Source: Herbiconiux daphne (lineage in GTDB: Bacteria; Actinomycetota; Actinomycetes; Actinomycetales; Microbacteriaceae). Taken from it: a stretch of DNA of 64,000 nucleotides. Of this stretch, positions 34,456 to 46,217 are shown piece by piece (within the stretch, counting starts at the first letter, position 1; every line of letters starts with the position of its first letter). The position numbers were made by a program, and so were the translations under genes. The notes beneath the pieces were generated by a model. That model did not search any database. It was given only the letters and a program-made list of their open reading frames with translations, and was not told the DNA's origin. The stretch spans positions 124,001 to 188,000 of the forward strand of contig NZ_JANLCJ010000005.1 in NCBI RefSeq assembly GCF_024979295.1. The letters are read 5' to 3'.

Positions 34456-36176
34456 CCGCGCTGCCGGGGCAGGTAGGGGTCGGGCCAGTCGTCGAGTCCG
34501 GACTGGCGCGATTCGACGAACCGGGTGAGCTCGATGTCGAGCCCCTCTTTGCGCATGCGCAGATCGATGTAGATCACGGCGATGGTCGACGCCTGGATGA
34601 CCGAGGTGATGGCGCTGATGACGATCGTGAACGCCACGAACAGCAGGTAGATCGCGCCGATCGCGACGATGCCCGAACCGGTGTTGTTGGGGTCGACGAT
34701 CGCCGCGGCCGCGGGCAGCAGGAACGAGATCGGCGTCGAGAGAATCTGCGTCGCCACGTAGAGGATGGCGTAGACGAGGGCGATCACGCCGAAGGTGCGC
34801 CAGAAGTTGCCGGCGGTGAGCTGCCACGATCGCCGCATCGCCGTGCCGACGCCCGCCTTCTCGAGCACGATGACGCTCGGCACCAGGGAGAGCTTGGTGC
34901 CGAGCCAGACGAACAGGGCGGTGATCGCGGCGCCGAGCAGCAGGCCGAGCAGCACGCCGACGACGATCGCGCCGGGCCCGATGGCCGCGACGAGCACGAT
35001 CACGCCGATGATGAGAGCGACGCCGATCAGCACGGCGAGGGCGAGCAGGGCGAACCATCCGGTGAGCGGCAGGATGCGCCGGAACGCGGCCCGCCACAGT
35101 TCGCCCAGCCGGCGCTTCTCGCCGAGGGTTCCGCGAGCGACCTCCACCACGAGCACGCCCTGCAGCAGCGCCGAGGCGAACAGCGAGAGGGCGAGCGGAA
35201 TGAGCGCCGACACCAGCAGGATCGCGACATTGCCCGAGTTCACCGCGTCGGCGTCGGCCGAGGCGACGTTGGCGGCCCGCGAGAACGCCCACACCGCGGC
35301 CGCGCCGACGAAGAGCACCGTCACGATGACGATCACGAGCTGCACGATCAGGCCGCTGCCGAAGGTCGCCTTGGGGTTGCGGCGCAGCACCTGGAAGGGC
35401 GCTCCGAGCAGGGTGCCGAATCCGAGCGGACGCAACGGGATGAGCCCGGGCTTCGGCGGCGGCGCCCACCCCTGGGCGCCGGGCTGCTGATAGCCCTGCT
35501 GGGCGTAGGCGGGCACGCCGTAGGCGGGCTGTCCGTAGCCGGGCTGTCCGTAGGTCGGTTGTCCGTAGGCGGGTTGCCCGTAGGTCGGCTGTCCGTAGGC
35601 CGGCTGTCCGTATGCGGCCTGTCCGTAGGCCGGCGGCGGGGGATACGCACCCGGCTGGCCGTACTGCGGCGCGGCCGGCGGTTGCGGCGGGGCGTATTGC
35701 CCGTACTGCGGCTGTGCCGGTGCCGAGGCGGTCGCGGAGCCGAGCGGCGGCGGATAGGCGCCGTTCGGCCCGTACGGCGGAGCGGGCGGCGGCGGGTACT
35801 GCCCGGCGGGCGGCGGCGGGTACTGCCCAGCGGGCGGCACGGAAGGCGGCGCGGTCGGTGGCGCGTACTGCCCATACTGCGGTTGCGCGGGCGTTACGGG
35901 CGGCGCGGGCGGCGGCGCATACTGCCCGTATTGGGGCTGCGCGGGCAGAGCGGACGGCGCGGGGGTGACGAGTGGATCGGATGCTTGCGCCGGCGGCGCA
36001 TACTGCCCAAAGGGCGCCTGCGGCTGCTGCCCCACCGGTGGCACCGGCGCCCCCGCCTGCCCGCCCGCGGCACCGCCCTCCGGCTCGCCCTCGCTCGCCC
36101 CGCTCCCGGGCTCAGGTCGACGGGTGTCGCCCGGGCCCCCCGGCGTCGGCGGAGCCCAGTTGTCGTTGTCGCTCAT
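34452..36176 (-). CDS. Multi-pass membrane protein with GQPxYGQP repeats (DUF7847-like)
   Basis: A 574-residue protein. Residues 1-230 are a Pro/Gln/Tyr/Gly-rich cytoplasmic region with QYGQYAPP units and about nine tandem [14 protein letters not shown] units (DNA about 35500-35640). Residues 250-550 carry six long hydrophobic segments with the pattern [20 protein letters not shown], resembling glycerophosphoryl-diester-phosphodiesterase membrane domains (DUF7847). First gene of the operon with DUF4129, DUF4350 and moxR. The tyrosine-proline repeats look like a scaffold or phase-separating region (inference). Confidence 0.75.
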   Translation of the reverse strand: MSDNDNWAPPTPGGPGDTRRPEPGSGASEGEPEGGAAGGQAGAPVPPVGQQPQAPFGQYAPPAQASDPLVTPAPSALPAQPQYGQYAPPPAPPVTPAQPQYGQYAPPTAPPSVPPAGQYPPPPAGQYPPPPAPPYGPNGAYPPPLGSATASAPAQPQYGQYAPPQPPAAPQYGQPGAYPPPPAYGQAAYGQPAYGQPTYGQPAYGQPTYGQPGYGQPAYGVPAYAQQGYQQPGAQGWAPPPKPGLIPLRPLGFGTLLGAPFQVLRRNPKATFGSGLIVQLVIVIVTVLFVGAAAVWAFSRAANVASADADAVNSGNVAILLVSALIPLALSLFASALLQGVLVVEVARGTLGEKRRLGELWRAAFRRILPLTGWFALLALAVLIGVALIIGVIVLVAAIGPGAIVVGVLLGLLLGAAITALFVWLGTKLSLVPSVIVLEKAGVGTAMRRSWQLTAGNFWRTFGVIALVYAILYVATQILSTPISFLLPAAAAIVDPNNTGSGIVAIGAIYLLFVAFTIVISAITSVIQASTIAVIYIDLRMRKEGLDIELTRFVESRQSGLDDWPDPYLPRQRG

Positions 36177-36381
36177 CGGTGATCCTCAACCCCCAGCGCT
36201 GGTGTGCGAGCCACCCGTCCTACACTCTCCATGCTTCCATACTCGCTCAGAGTTTTCTCGGCATCCGTCGAGAAGGTGCCCCGACGGCTCGACTACTCTT
36301 GTCGCAGTGCACGCCTGATTCGGCGGCGCCGCGCGCAACGGAGCTCGTGGCAACGCCTGCCGACCCGAAAGAAACAGCAAA

Positions 36382-37059
36382 ATGGACCCTCGCATTCTCG
36401 TTGTCGACGACGACACCGCCCTTGCAGAGATGATCGGCATCGTGTTGCGTGCCGAAGGCTTCGATCCGGTGTTCTGCGCCGACGGCGGCGAGGCGCTCGC
36501 GGCCTTCCGCGACGCCAAGCCCGACCTGGTGCTGCTCGACCTCATGCTGCCGGGCCTCGACGGCATCGAGGTGTGCGGTCTCATCCGGGCCGAGTCCGGC
36601 ACCCCCATCATCATGCTCACGGCCCGCACCGACACCTCGGATGTCGTGAAGGGGCTCGAATCCGGCGCCGACGACTACGTGGTGAAGCCGTTCAACCCCA
36701 AAGAACTCGTGGCGCGCATCCGCACCCGTCTGCGCCCGACACCCGAGAACACGCCTGACCTGCTGCAGATCGGCGACCTGCAGCTCGACGTCGCCGGCCA
36801 CGAGGTCAAGCGCGGCGCCGACCGCATCAACCTCACGCCGCTCGAGTTCGACCTGCTGCTGGCGCTCGCCACCAAGCCTCAGCAGGTCTTCACCCGCGAG
36901 ATGCTGCTCGAGCAGGTGTGGGGCTACCACTACAAGGCCGACACCCGGCTCGTGAACGTGCACGTGCAGCGGCTTCGCGCGAAAGTCGAAGAAGACCCCG
37001 ACAACCCGAAGATCGTGATGACCGTGCGCGGTGTCGGCTACCGCGCCGGCACGTCCTGA
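36382..37059 (+). CDS. mtrA: Response regulator MtrA
   Basis: A 225-residue OmpR-family regulator. The receiver domain (1-120) has the phospho-acceptor D53 in VLLDLMLPGLDGIEV, the acidic pair DD at 9-11 and the conserved Lys in DDYVVKPF. The winged-helix output domain (130-225) ends RGVGYRAGTS. MtrA controls cell-wall hydrolases and division in actinobacteria. The 205-nt region upstream separates it from the divergent membrane-protein operon. mtrB follows after 13 nt. Confidence 0.95.
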   Translation: MDPRILVVDDDTALAEMIGIVLRAEGFDPVFCADGGEALAAFRDAKPDLVLLDLMLPGLDGIEVCGLIRAESGTPIIMLTARTDTSDVVKGLESGADDYVVKPFNPKELVARIRTRLRPTPENTPDLLQIGDLQLDVAGHEVKRGADRINLTPLEFDLLLALATKPQQVFTREMLLEQVWGYHYKADTRLVNVHVQRLRAKVEEDPDNPKIVMTVRGVGYRAGTS

Positions 37060-37072
37060 CGCGCCCACGGCC

Positions 37073-38947
37073 ATGACCGATTCGCCGGGCATCCGCCGGA
37101 GCCGTCTGGGCCCCACGGTGCTGCGCAACACCCGCAACGTGCGCACCTGGCCCCGGCAGATCGCCCGCGCGTGGCGACGTTCGCTGCAGTTCCGCACCAT
37201 CGTGATTACCGTGGCGCTCTCGGCCATCGCCGTGGTGGCCACCGGAACCTACATGTCGGTCTCGATCGGCAACGACCTCTTCCAGTCGCGGCTCAACCAG
37301 GTGCTCGTCGAGTCGAAGAACGCCGCCACCGCCGCACAGACCATCTTCGACTCCTCCGACGCGTCGGGCGAGGCCTCCACCATCTCGCTCCTGAGTTCGG
37401 CGAAGTCGGCCATCATCGCGTCGTCGTCGAGCCGGCTAATCGCGCTCTACGCCACGCCGGGCGAGACGACGGATGCCACGACCGTGCTGTCGTTCGCAAG
37501 CCCCGAGCTGGCGACATCCGGAGTCATCACCGACGAACTGCAGCAGCAGGTGGCCGACGATCCCGACGGGGTGGAGCAGTACTGGCAGTCGGTGCCCCTC
37601 GACAACGAGTCGGGCGGCACCGACCCGGGCATCATCGTGGGCTCGCCGCTCACCATCCCGGGGGCCGGAGACTTCGAGCTCTACATCGGCTACAACCTCG
37701 CCGAGGCCGAGCAGACGCTCGTGTTCGTGCAGCAGACGCTCTGGCTCGGCGGGCTCGCGCTCGTCATTCTGATCGGGCTGGTCGCCTGGGTGATCGTGCG
37801 GCTCGTGGTGCAGCCCATCCGCATGGCGGCCGAGACGAGCGAGAAGCTCGCCGCCGGCCAGCTCGAGGTGCGCATCCCCGAGCGCGGCGAAGACGTCATC
37901 TCCACCCTGGCCCGGTCGTTCAACGGCATGGCCGACAGCATGCAGTCCCAGATCACCCAGCTCGCCGATCTGTCGCTCGTGCAGCAGCGGTTCGTGTCGG
38001 ATGTCTCGCACGAACTGCGCACACCGCTCACCACCATCCGGCTCGCCGGCGACGTGCTCTACGACCAGCGCGACACGTTCCCGCCCGCAACGGGTCGCAC
38101 GGCCGAGCTGCTGCACACCCAGATCGAGCGGTTCGAGGCGCTGCTCGGCGACCTGCTCGAGATCAGCCGGTTCGACGCCGGCTCTGCGCACCTCGACACC
38201 GAGCCCACCAACCTCGTGCGGCTCGCCGAAGACGCGATCGACCAGATGCAGTCGCTCGCCGAGCAGGCGGGCTCCGACCTGCGGCTCGTGGCTCCCGGCG
38301 GCTATTTCGAGGCCGAGGTCGACGGCCGGCGCATCCGGCGCATCGTGCGCAACCTGCTGGGCAACGCGATCGAGCACGGCGAGGGGAAGCCGATCGTGGT
38401 GAGCGTCGACAGCGACGAGCGCTCGGTCGCCCTGTCGGTGCGCGACTACGGCAGCGGCATGACCGACGACGAGGCCGGGCGGGTGTTCGACCGGTTCTGG
38501 CGCGCGGATCCCTCACGCAAGCGCACCATCGGCGGCACGGGGCTCGGCCTCGCGATCTCGCTCGAAGACGCCACCCTGCACGGCGGAGCCCTCGACCTGT
38601 GGTCGAAGAAGGGCGGCGGCACGTGCTTCCGCCTCACGCTGCCGCGGGTGCAGGGGCGGCAGATCGGGGAGTCCCCGCTGCCGCTCGAACCCGCGGACGC
38701 CTTCGGCGAGGCCCCCGCGGTGGCCGAGCTGCGCCCGCCCGCGGGCGCCACGGGGCCGATCACGCCGATCGCGCCCGTCACCGCGGCGGCGGCGGCCGCG
38801 GCATCCGGTCGCGCCACCGAGACGCGACCAGCCGAGCGGCAACCGGCGCTGCCGGAACCAGCCCGGCCCGAAGCAGCCCGGCCCGAACCAGCCCGGTCCG
38901 AAGCAGCCCGGCCCCAACCAGCAGAGAGCGGGGCCGATCATGCGTAG
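37073..38947 (+). CDS. mtrB: Sensor histidine kinase MtrB
   Basis: A 624-residue kinase. Transmembrane helices lie at about residues 45-66 and 222-246, bounding an extracytoplasmic sensor region. Then come HAMP, the dimerisation helix with the phosphorylated His in FVSDVSHELRTPLTTIRLAG, the N-box NLLGNAIEHGEGKP and G-boxes DYGSGMTDDEAGRVFDRFWR and GGTGLGLAIS. The last 90 residues are a disordered tail with repeated AARPEPARSEAARP units. The start is ATG 37073. Its 3' end overlaps lpqB by 8 nt. Confidence 0.94.
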   Translation: MTDSPGIRRSRLGPTVLRNTRNVRTWPRQIARAWRRSLQFRTIVITVALSAIAVVATGTYMSVSIGNDLFQSRLNQVLVESKNAATAAQTIFDSSDASGEASTISLLSSAKSAIIASSSSRLIALYATPGETTDATTVLSFASPELATSGVITDELQQQVADDPDGVEQYWQSVPLDNESGGTDPGIIVGSPLTIPGAGDFELYIGYNLAEAEQTLVFVQQTLWLGGLALVILIGLVAWVIVRLVVQPIRMAAETSEKLAAGQLEVRIPERGEDVISTLARSFNGMADSMQSQITQLADLSLVQQRFVSDVSHELRTPLTTIRLAGDVLYDQRDTFPPATGRTAELLHTQIERFEALLGDLLEISRFDAGSAHLDTEPTNLVRLAEDAIDQMQSLAEQAGSDLRLVAPGGYFEAEVDGRRIRRIVRNLLGNAIEHGEGKPIVVSVDSDERSVALSVRDYGSGMTDDEAGRVFDRFWRADPSRKRTIGGTGLGLAISLEDATLHGGALDLWSKKGGGTCFRLTLPRVQGRQIGESPLPLEPADAFGEAPAVAELRPPAGATGPITPIAPVTAAAAAAASGRATETRPAERQPALPEPARPEAARPEPARSEAARPQPAESGADHA

Positions 38948-40628
38948 ACGCCGAAAACTGCTGAGCGCCGTCGTCGCGATGCTGGGCGCCATCCTGCTCG
39001 TCGCGATGACCGCGTGCAGCGGCATCCCGCGGTCGGGCTCCGTCGAGGCCGGCGACGCCATCGGCACCGACGACGACATCGACGTCATCTTCCTCGCCGC
39101 CGACCCCACCAAGGGCGCGACCCAGCAGCAGATCCTGACCGGCTTCATCCTGGCCGCCAAGAGCCCGCAGGACGACTACCAGATCGCCCGCCGCTACCTC
39201 ACCAAGTCGGCGGCCGACACCTGGAAGCCCAACGCCAAGACCACCGTCGACTCCGGCACGCGCCCGATCTCGACGGTCGACGACACCACGCTCGACATGT
39301 CGGTCACGGTGGTGGCCGACGTCGACTCGAACGGCTCCTACTCCGAGAACCCGCCGGCCCCGCCGACCGCGCTGCGCTTCACGTTCACCCAGGTCGACGG
39401 GGAGTGGCGCATCGACGGCCTCGACGACGGCGTGGTGATCGAGAACGCGTTCTTCGACCAGGTGTTCAGCTCGCACGCCCTCTATTTCTACGACCCCACG
39501 TTCACCTTCCTGGTGCCCGACCTGCGCTGGTTCCCCACCACGACGGCGGTCGGCACCCGAGTGGTGAAGGCGTTGCTCGCCGGCCCCACGGCCTGGCTCG
39601 GCGACGGCGCCGTCGTGACGGCGTTCCCCGACGGCACCCAGACCACGGCGGTGGTCACCTCCGGGGGCCAGACGCAGGTCGAGCTCTCGAGCAACGTGCT
39701 GCAGTCCGACGCCGTCGACCTCGTGCGCATGCAGGAACAGCTACGCGCCAGCCTCAGCGACCTCGCCTCGGCGTCGAACATCACCATCTCGGTCGACCAG
39801 AACGCCGTGCCCATCCCGCCCTCGAACGTGAGACCGGCGGATGCCGCGCCGCGCGTCAACGCGCTGCCTCTCGTGTTGCGTGACAACGCGTTCGGCTACC
39901 TCACCGGCCAGTCGGTGTCACCGATCGACGGCATCAGCGACGGCGTCGAGTCGTTGCAGCCCCTCGCGGCGGCGTATTCCGCCACGTCCGAGACGGCGGC
40001 CGTCAAGGCCGGCAACGGCGCGGTCTGGGCGGTTCGCGGGTCGACCGCGCCGGCCGTTCTCGACCAGCGCGCCGGCTTGATCGATCCCGCCGTCGACCCG
40101 TTCGGCTACGTGTGGTCGGTGCCCGCGGCCTCGCCGACGTCGGTGAGCGCCTACGGCACCGATGGCGCGGCGATCACGATCCCGACCACGTGGGACGGCG
40201 CCTCGGGCATCACTTCGCTCGAGATCTCGCGCGACGGAACCCGGGCGCTCGCGTTCCTGTCGGTCGGTGGCCTGCCGCGACTGGTGGTCGCCGCCGTGAT
40301 CCGCAACCAAGACGGCGTGCCGCAGAAGCTCGGCCAGCCGGTGGAGCTCGCGAGCGGCAGCGGAGCACCGGTCGACGCCACCTGGGTCGACCAGCTCACG
40401 GTCGCGTCGATCACGGTGCTGCCCGCGGGCGAGGCGCGGGCCCGATCGCAGCAGCTCGGCGGTCAGACCTCCGAGCTCGGCGCGCCGTCGGGCGCCGTCA
40501 CCATGGCCGGCGGCAACGATCTCGCCGGCGTGCGGGTGCTGACCAGCGAGGGCGGGCTGCTCCAACTGCGCGGCAACGCCTGGCAGGCCACCGCGACAGG
40601 CATCACCCGCCTGGCTGTGCAGAACTGA
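38940..40628 (+). CDS. lpqB: Lipoprotein LpqB
   Basis: A 562-residue lipoprotein. The signal peptide has a basic start (MRRRRKLL), a hydrophobic core and lipobox VAMTAC with the modified Cys at about residue 26. A GerMN-like domain lies near 195-280 (VVKALLAGPTAWLGDGAVVT) and a beta-propeller-like LpqB domain covers the C-terminal half. LpqB binds the outside of MtrB and tunes its signalling. The gene overlaps mtrB by 8 nt, as expected for the mtrAB-lpqB operon. Confidence 0.93.
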   Translation: MRRRRKLLSAVVAMLGAILLVAMTACSGIPRSGSVEAGDAIGTDDDIDVIFLAADPTKGATQQQILTGFILAAKSPQDDYQIARRYLTKSAADTWKPNAKTTVDSGTRPISTVDDTTLDMSVTVVADVDSNGSYSENPPAPPTALRFTFTQVDGEWRIDGLDDGVVIENAFFDQVFSSHALYFYDPTFTFLVPDLRWFPTTTAVGTRVVKALLAGPTAWLGDGAVVTAFPDGTQTTAVVTSGGQTQVELSSNVLQSDAVDLVRMQEQLRASLSDLASASNITISVDQNAVPIPPSNVRPADAAPRVNALPLVLRDNAFGYLTGQSVSPIDGISDGVESLQPLAAAYSATSETAAVKAGNGAVWAVRGSTAPAVLDQRAGLIDPAVDPFGYVWSVPAASPTSVSAYGTDGAAITIPTTWDGASGITSLEISRDGTRALAFLSVGGLPRLVVAAVIRNQDGVPQKLGQPVELASGSGAPVDATWVDQLTVASITVLPAGEARARSQQLGGQTSELGAPSGAVTMAGGNDLAGVRVLTSEGGLLQLRGNAWQATATGITRLAVQN

Positions 40629-40689
40629 GGTTTTCCACAGATCCGCTTCCGCGCGCCCCCTGATCTCGTCGTCCGTTCACGATGGGGTC

Positions 40690-41445
40690 ATGAGAGCGAA
40701 CGAGGGTTTCGAGGCGGGGTCGCGATGGCGGCGGCATCCGCTGGCCGGGTGGCTCGGCGAGGCGGCGGCGGTGCTCGCGCCGGTGGTGTGCGCGGGGTGC
40801 GGTGCGCTAGACGTCGGCGTCTGCGCGGCCTGCCGGGCGTGCCTCGAACCCCGGCTGGTCACGGTGCGCGCCGGCCCGTCGCCCGCGGGTGCGCCGGGTC
40901 TCGCGGTGCCGGTGATCGCCGCCCTCGACTACGGCGGTGTGGTCGCACGCCTGCTCGGCGCCGTGAAGGAGCACGGCCGAACCGACGTGCTGCGGTCGTT
41001 GGCTCCGGCCATGCGTGCCGCCCTCGACGCGGCCGTGGCGGCGAGCGGATGCCGCCCGCCCGACCTGCGGCTGGTGGTCATGCCCTCGGCGCGCTCCGCC
41101 GTGCGGCGGCGGGGCCACCGCCCGGTCGACGACCTCGTGCGGCTCGCCGGCCACCGCGTCGCGCCGGCGCCGAGACTCGAGCTCGTGCGCGAGATCGCCG
41201 ACCAGGCCGGGCTCTCGGCGGCGCAGCGTCGCGACAACCTGCGTGGAGCGATGCGGGCGAACGGGCGCTCTCGCGCGGGTGGCCGGGCGCCCTGGCACGG
41301 CGATGGCGCGCAGGTGCTGCTCGTCGACGACGTTCTCACCACCGGGTCGACGTTGGCCGAGGCGCATCGTGCCATCACTCTGGCGGGCGGCCGGGTCGTC
41401 GGGGCGGCGTGTCTGGCGCGCACAGTGAAACGAAAGGTGACGTGA
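40690..41445 (+). CDS. ComF family phosphoribosyltransferase-like protein
   Basis: A 251-residue protein. A short zinc-finger-like start (CAGCGALDVGVCAACRACL) precedes a phosphoribosyltransferase domain with the PRPP loop LLVDDVLTTGSTLAEA at about residue 210. ComF proteins are linked to DNA uptake or processing in other bacteria; mycobacteria have the same gene between lpqB and hpf. ATG 40690 lies 61 nt after the lpqB stop. Confidence 0.88.
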   Translation: MRANEGFEAGSRWRRHPLAGWLGEAAAVLAPVVCAGCGALDVGVCAACRACLEPRLVTVRAGPSPAGAPGLAVPVIAALDYGGVVARLLGAVKEHGRTDVLRSLAPAMRAALDAAVAASGCRPPDLRLVVMPSARSAVRRRGHRPVDDLVRLAGHRVAPAPRLELVREIADQAGLSAAQRRDNLRGAMRANGRSRAGGRAPWHGDGAQVLLVDDVLTTGSTLAEAHRAITLAGGRVVGAACLARTVKRKVT

Positions 41446-41560
41446 AGGGGTTTAACCGGTGACAGCCCGGTGCGCCCGAGGTAGCGTGATCTGCACAAGG
41501 CGCGAATGTTCCCGACCTTGTGCCGGGGCGGGCGCCACCCAATATGGCTAGGAGGTCTCC

Positions 41561-42295
41561 ATGGAAGTCAACATCACTGGAAGAAACCTAGGGATCACCG
41601 ATCGATTTCGCGATTACGCGAGCGAGAAGGCAGAGAAGGTCGCGCACCTCGCCGACAAGGCTCTGGCTCTCGAGATCAAGGTGTGTCGACACAATTCGGC
41701 CAACGGGACGCAAAGTGGGGATGACAAGGTCGAGCTCACGCTCATCGGGCCTGGCCCTCTCGTGCGGGCCGAGAGCGCTGCGAGCGACAAGTACGCCGCA
41801 TTCGATCTCGCCCTCGCGAAACTGATGCAGCGCCTGCGCCGAGCGAAAGACCGCAAGAAGGTGCACCGGGGCCAACATCGCCCCGTCTCGCTGCACGAGG
41901 CCGCGACCGGCGGCTTCAGCGTGATCGACGTGCGCCCGGCCGACTCCGACGTGATCACCCGTCGTCGCGAGCCGCAGCCCGTCGACGAGGTCTCGTCGGC
42001 TGCGCCGTCCGGCTCGACCGATTCCCTTTCCGGTGATGAGGCCGACGACGAGGTCTACTGCCCCGTCGTCATCCGCACGAAGGTCTTCGGAGCCACTCCG
42101 ATGACCGTCGACGACGCGCTCTACCACATGGAGCTCGTCGGTCATGATTTCTATCTGTTCATCGATGCCGAGTCCGGGCGTCCGAGCGTCGTCTACCGGC
42201 GCAAGGGCTGGGACTACGGCGTCATCGGGCTCGACGAGAACGCCGACGCGTTCGCCGAGCAGACCCCCGCTGCGGTCGGAGCCGCCGCGGGCTAG
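41561..42295 (+). CDS. hpf: Ribosome hibernation promoting factor, long form
   Basis: A 244-residue long-type HPF. The N-terminal domain (1-110) begins MEVNITGRNLGITDRFRDYA and binds the decoding site. A flexible linker follows, then the C-terminal domain (EVYCPVVIRTKVFGATPMTV; MELVGHDFYLFIDAESGRPS) that pairs two ribosomes into inactive 100S dimers. A strong TAGGAGG lies just before the ATG. The leader holds an 8-bp stem-loop GCACAAGG/CCTTGTGC (41493-41523) of unknown role. Confidence 0.93.
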   Translation: MEVNITGRNLGITDRFRDYASEKAEKVAHLADKALALEIKVCRHNSANGTQSGDDKVELTLIGPGPLVRAESAASDKYAAFDLALAKLMQRLRRAKDRKKVHRGQHRPVSLHEAATGGFSVIDVRPADSDVITRRREPQPVDEVSSAAPSGSTDSLSGDEADDEVYCPVVIRTKVFGATPMTVDDALYHMELVGHDFYLFIDAESGRPSVVYRRKGWDYGVIGLDENADAFAEQTPAAVGAAAG

Positions 42296-42309
42296 GGCGT
42301 TCTCGCGGG

Positions 42310-42418
42310 GTTTCTCCCACTGCGAACGCAGCGGATGCGCCGCCGACGCTCAGGCGCGAGCAACTAGTATTGCTTACGCTTGCGCGACCAGCGCAGCGAC
42401 TACTGCAGTGGGAGAAAC
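42310..42418 (+). promoter_or_regulatory. secA leader: inverted repeat covering the ribosome binding site
   Basis: GTTTCTCCCACTGC (42310-42323) is perfectly complementary to GCAGTGGGAGAAAC (42405-42418). The right arm contains the secA Shine-Dalgarno sequence GGGAG, 8 nt before the GTG at 42422. A possible -10 box TAGTAT (42366-42371) lies between the arms. A transcript reading through from hpf could hide the binding site, whereas one starting at the inner promoter would lack the left arm. The pairing is read directly; the regulatory effect is inferred. Confidence 0.6.
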
Positions 42419-42421
42419 TCC

Positions 42422-45361
<2,940 letters not shown>

Positions 45362-45438
45362 CGCCCGCGCACTCCGGCCGCCCCGCGCGCAACGGCTGAG
45401 AGCAAGTCGGTCAGAGCCCACCGCTCGGGGGAGCCCGT

Positions 45439-45837
45439 TCAGAGCACGTGGATGGCGCTCGCCCGCCAGCGCTGACCCAGCACTTCGAGCCGGATGGCGA
45501 CCGCCCGTGACCGCGCGCGGCCGTGCACGATCACGACCGCCTCGACCACGCCGGGTTGCGGCTCGCACAGCACGGTCGTGCCCATGGTGAAGGTGAGCCG
45601 CGACGGCACCTCGCCGCGGGCCTGTCGCGCCCGGTTCGACAGCACGACGCGTTTCATCAGGTGCGCGTGCACGTCGGCCGACAGCCATCGCGCGATCTGA
45701 TCGAGGTCGCGCGTGCCCGAGAGGATCTCCACGACGCAGCGCGCGAGGTTCTCGGCGAGTGGTCGGGGGTCGGGAAGTTCCCTGGTGTCAGCGGCCGGCC
45801 TCGGCACCGTGGATGTCGCGATCGAACGCGTGGTCAA
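45439..45837 (-). CDS. Rv3235 family protein
   Basis: A 132-residue protein of the Rv3235 family, which follows secA in actinobacteria. The conserved part is PLAENLARCVVEILSGTRDL, then QIARWLSADVHAHLMKRVVL and the ending GQRWRASAIHVL. TTG 45837 is chosen because AGGAG stands 5 nt upstream; a longer frame from TTG 45870 also exists. Fold is compact alpha/beta; function unknown. Transcribed towards secA. Confidence 0.8.
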   Translation of the reverse strand: MTTRSIATSTVPRPAADTRELPDPRPLAENLARCVVEILSGTRDLDQIARWLSADVHAHLMKRVVLSNRARQARGEVPSRLTFTMGTTVLCEPQPGVVEAVVIVHGRARSRAVAIRLEVLGQRWRASAIHVL

Positions 45838-45990
45838 TGGAGCTCCTTCGATCGGTATCTCGGTAAGCAATGCTCGATTTCACTGCTGGAGGCTGTTACT
45901 CAACCAGTGTCGACTTGGGTTGTCCAGCAGCGTTTGTGCCCTGTGGATTCCACAATCCGGCGGTCGCCATTAGGTGGCAATTGCTCATAA

Positions 45991-46139
45991 CACCACCCCC
46001 GCTCCGGCTGGTGAACTGTAGTCACACAAAGAGTTGAAGTTTCCGACCGGGGATGCCCGTTCCCCCGACCTACCGCAATCCCGGTCGGAATGAAACGGCT
46101 CCCGTGGCCGCTTCGTAGGGAAACGCGGTCACGGGAGCC
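45991..46139 (+). ncRNA. Candidate structured RNA with C-rich loops
   Basis: The 380-nt gap between the Rv3235-like gene and pdtaS has no gene but three consecutive stem-loops. They are CACCA/TGGTG with a CCCCC-containing loop (45991-46013), TTCCGACCGGG/CCCGGTCGGAA with CCCCC in the loop (46041-46090), and a 15-bp stem beginning GGCTCCCGTG (46097-46139, one wobble) followed by TGTTT. Two hairpins with C-runs in their loops recall the actinobacterial 6C RNA, but the runs are five Cs, not six. The last hairpin can serve as terminator. Strand inferred from the downstream T-run. Confidence 0.4.
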
Positions 46140-46217
46140 TGTTTGCATCAGCAGCTACACGAGCCCGCAGGCGCCACCCGCTCTTTCCCCAGGCAGGGTC
46201 ACCGTAGGCTAGAACAC

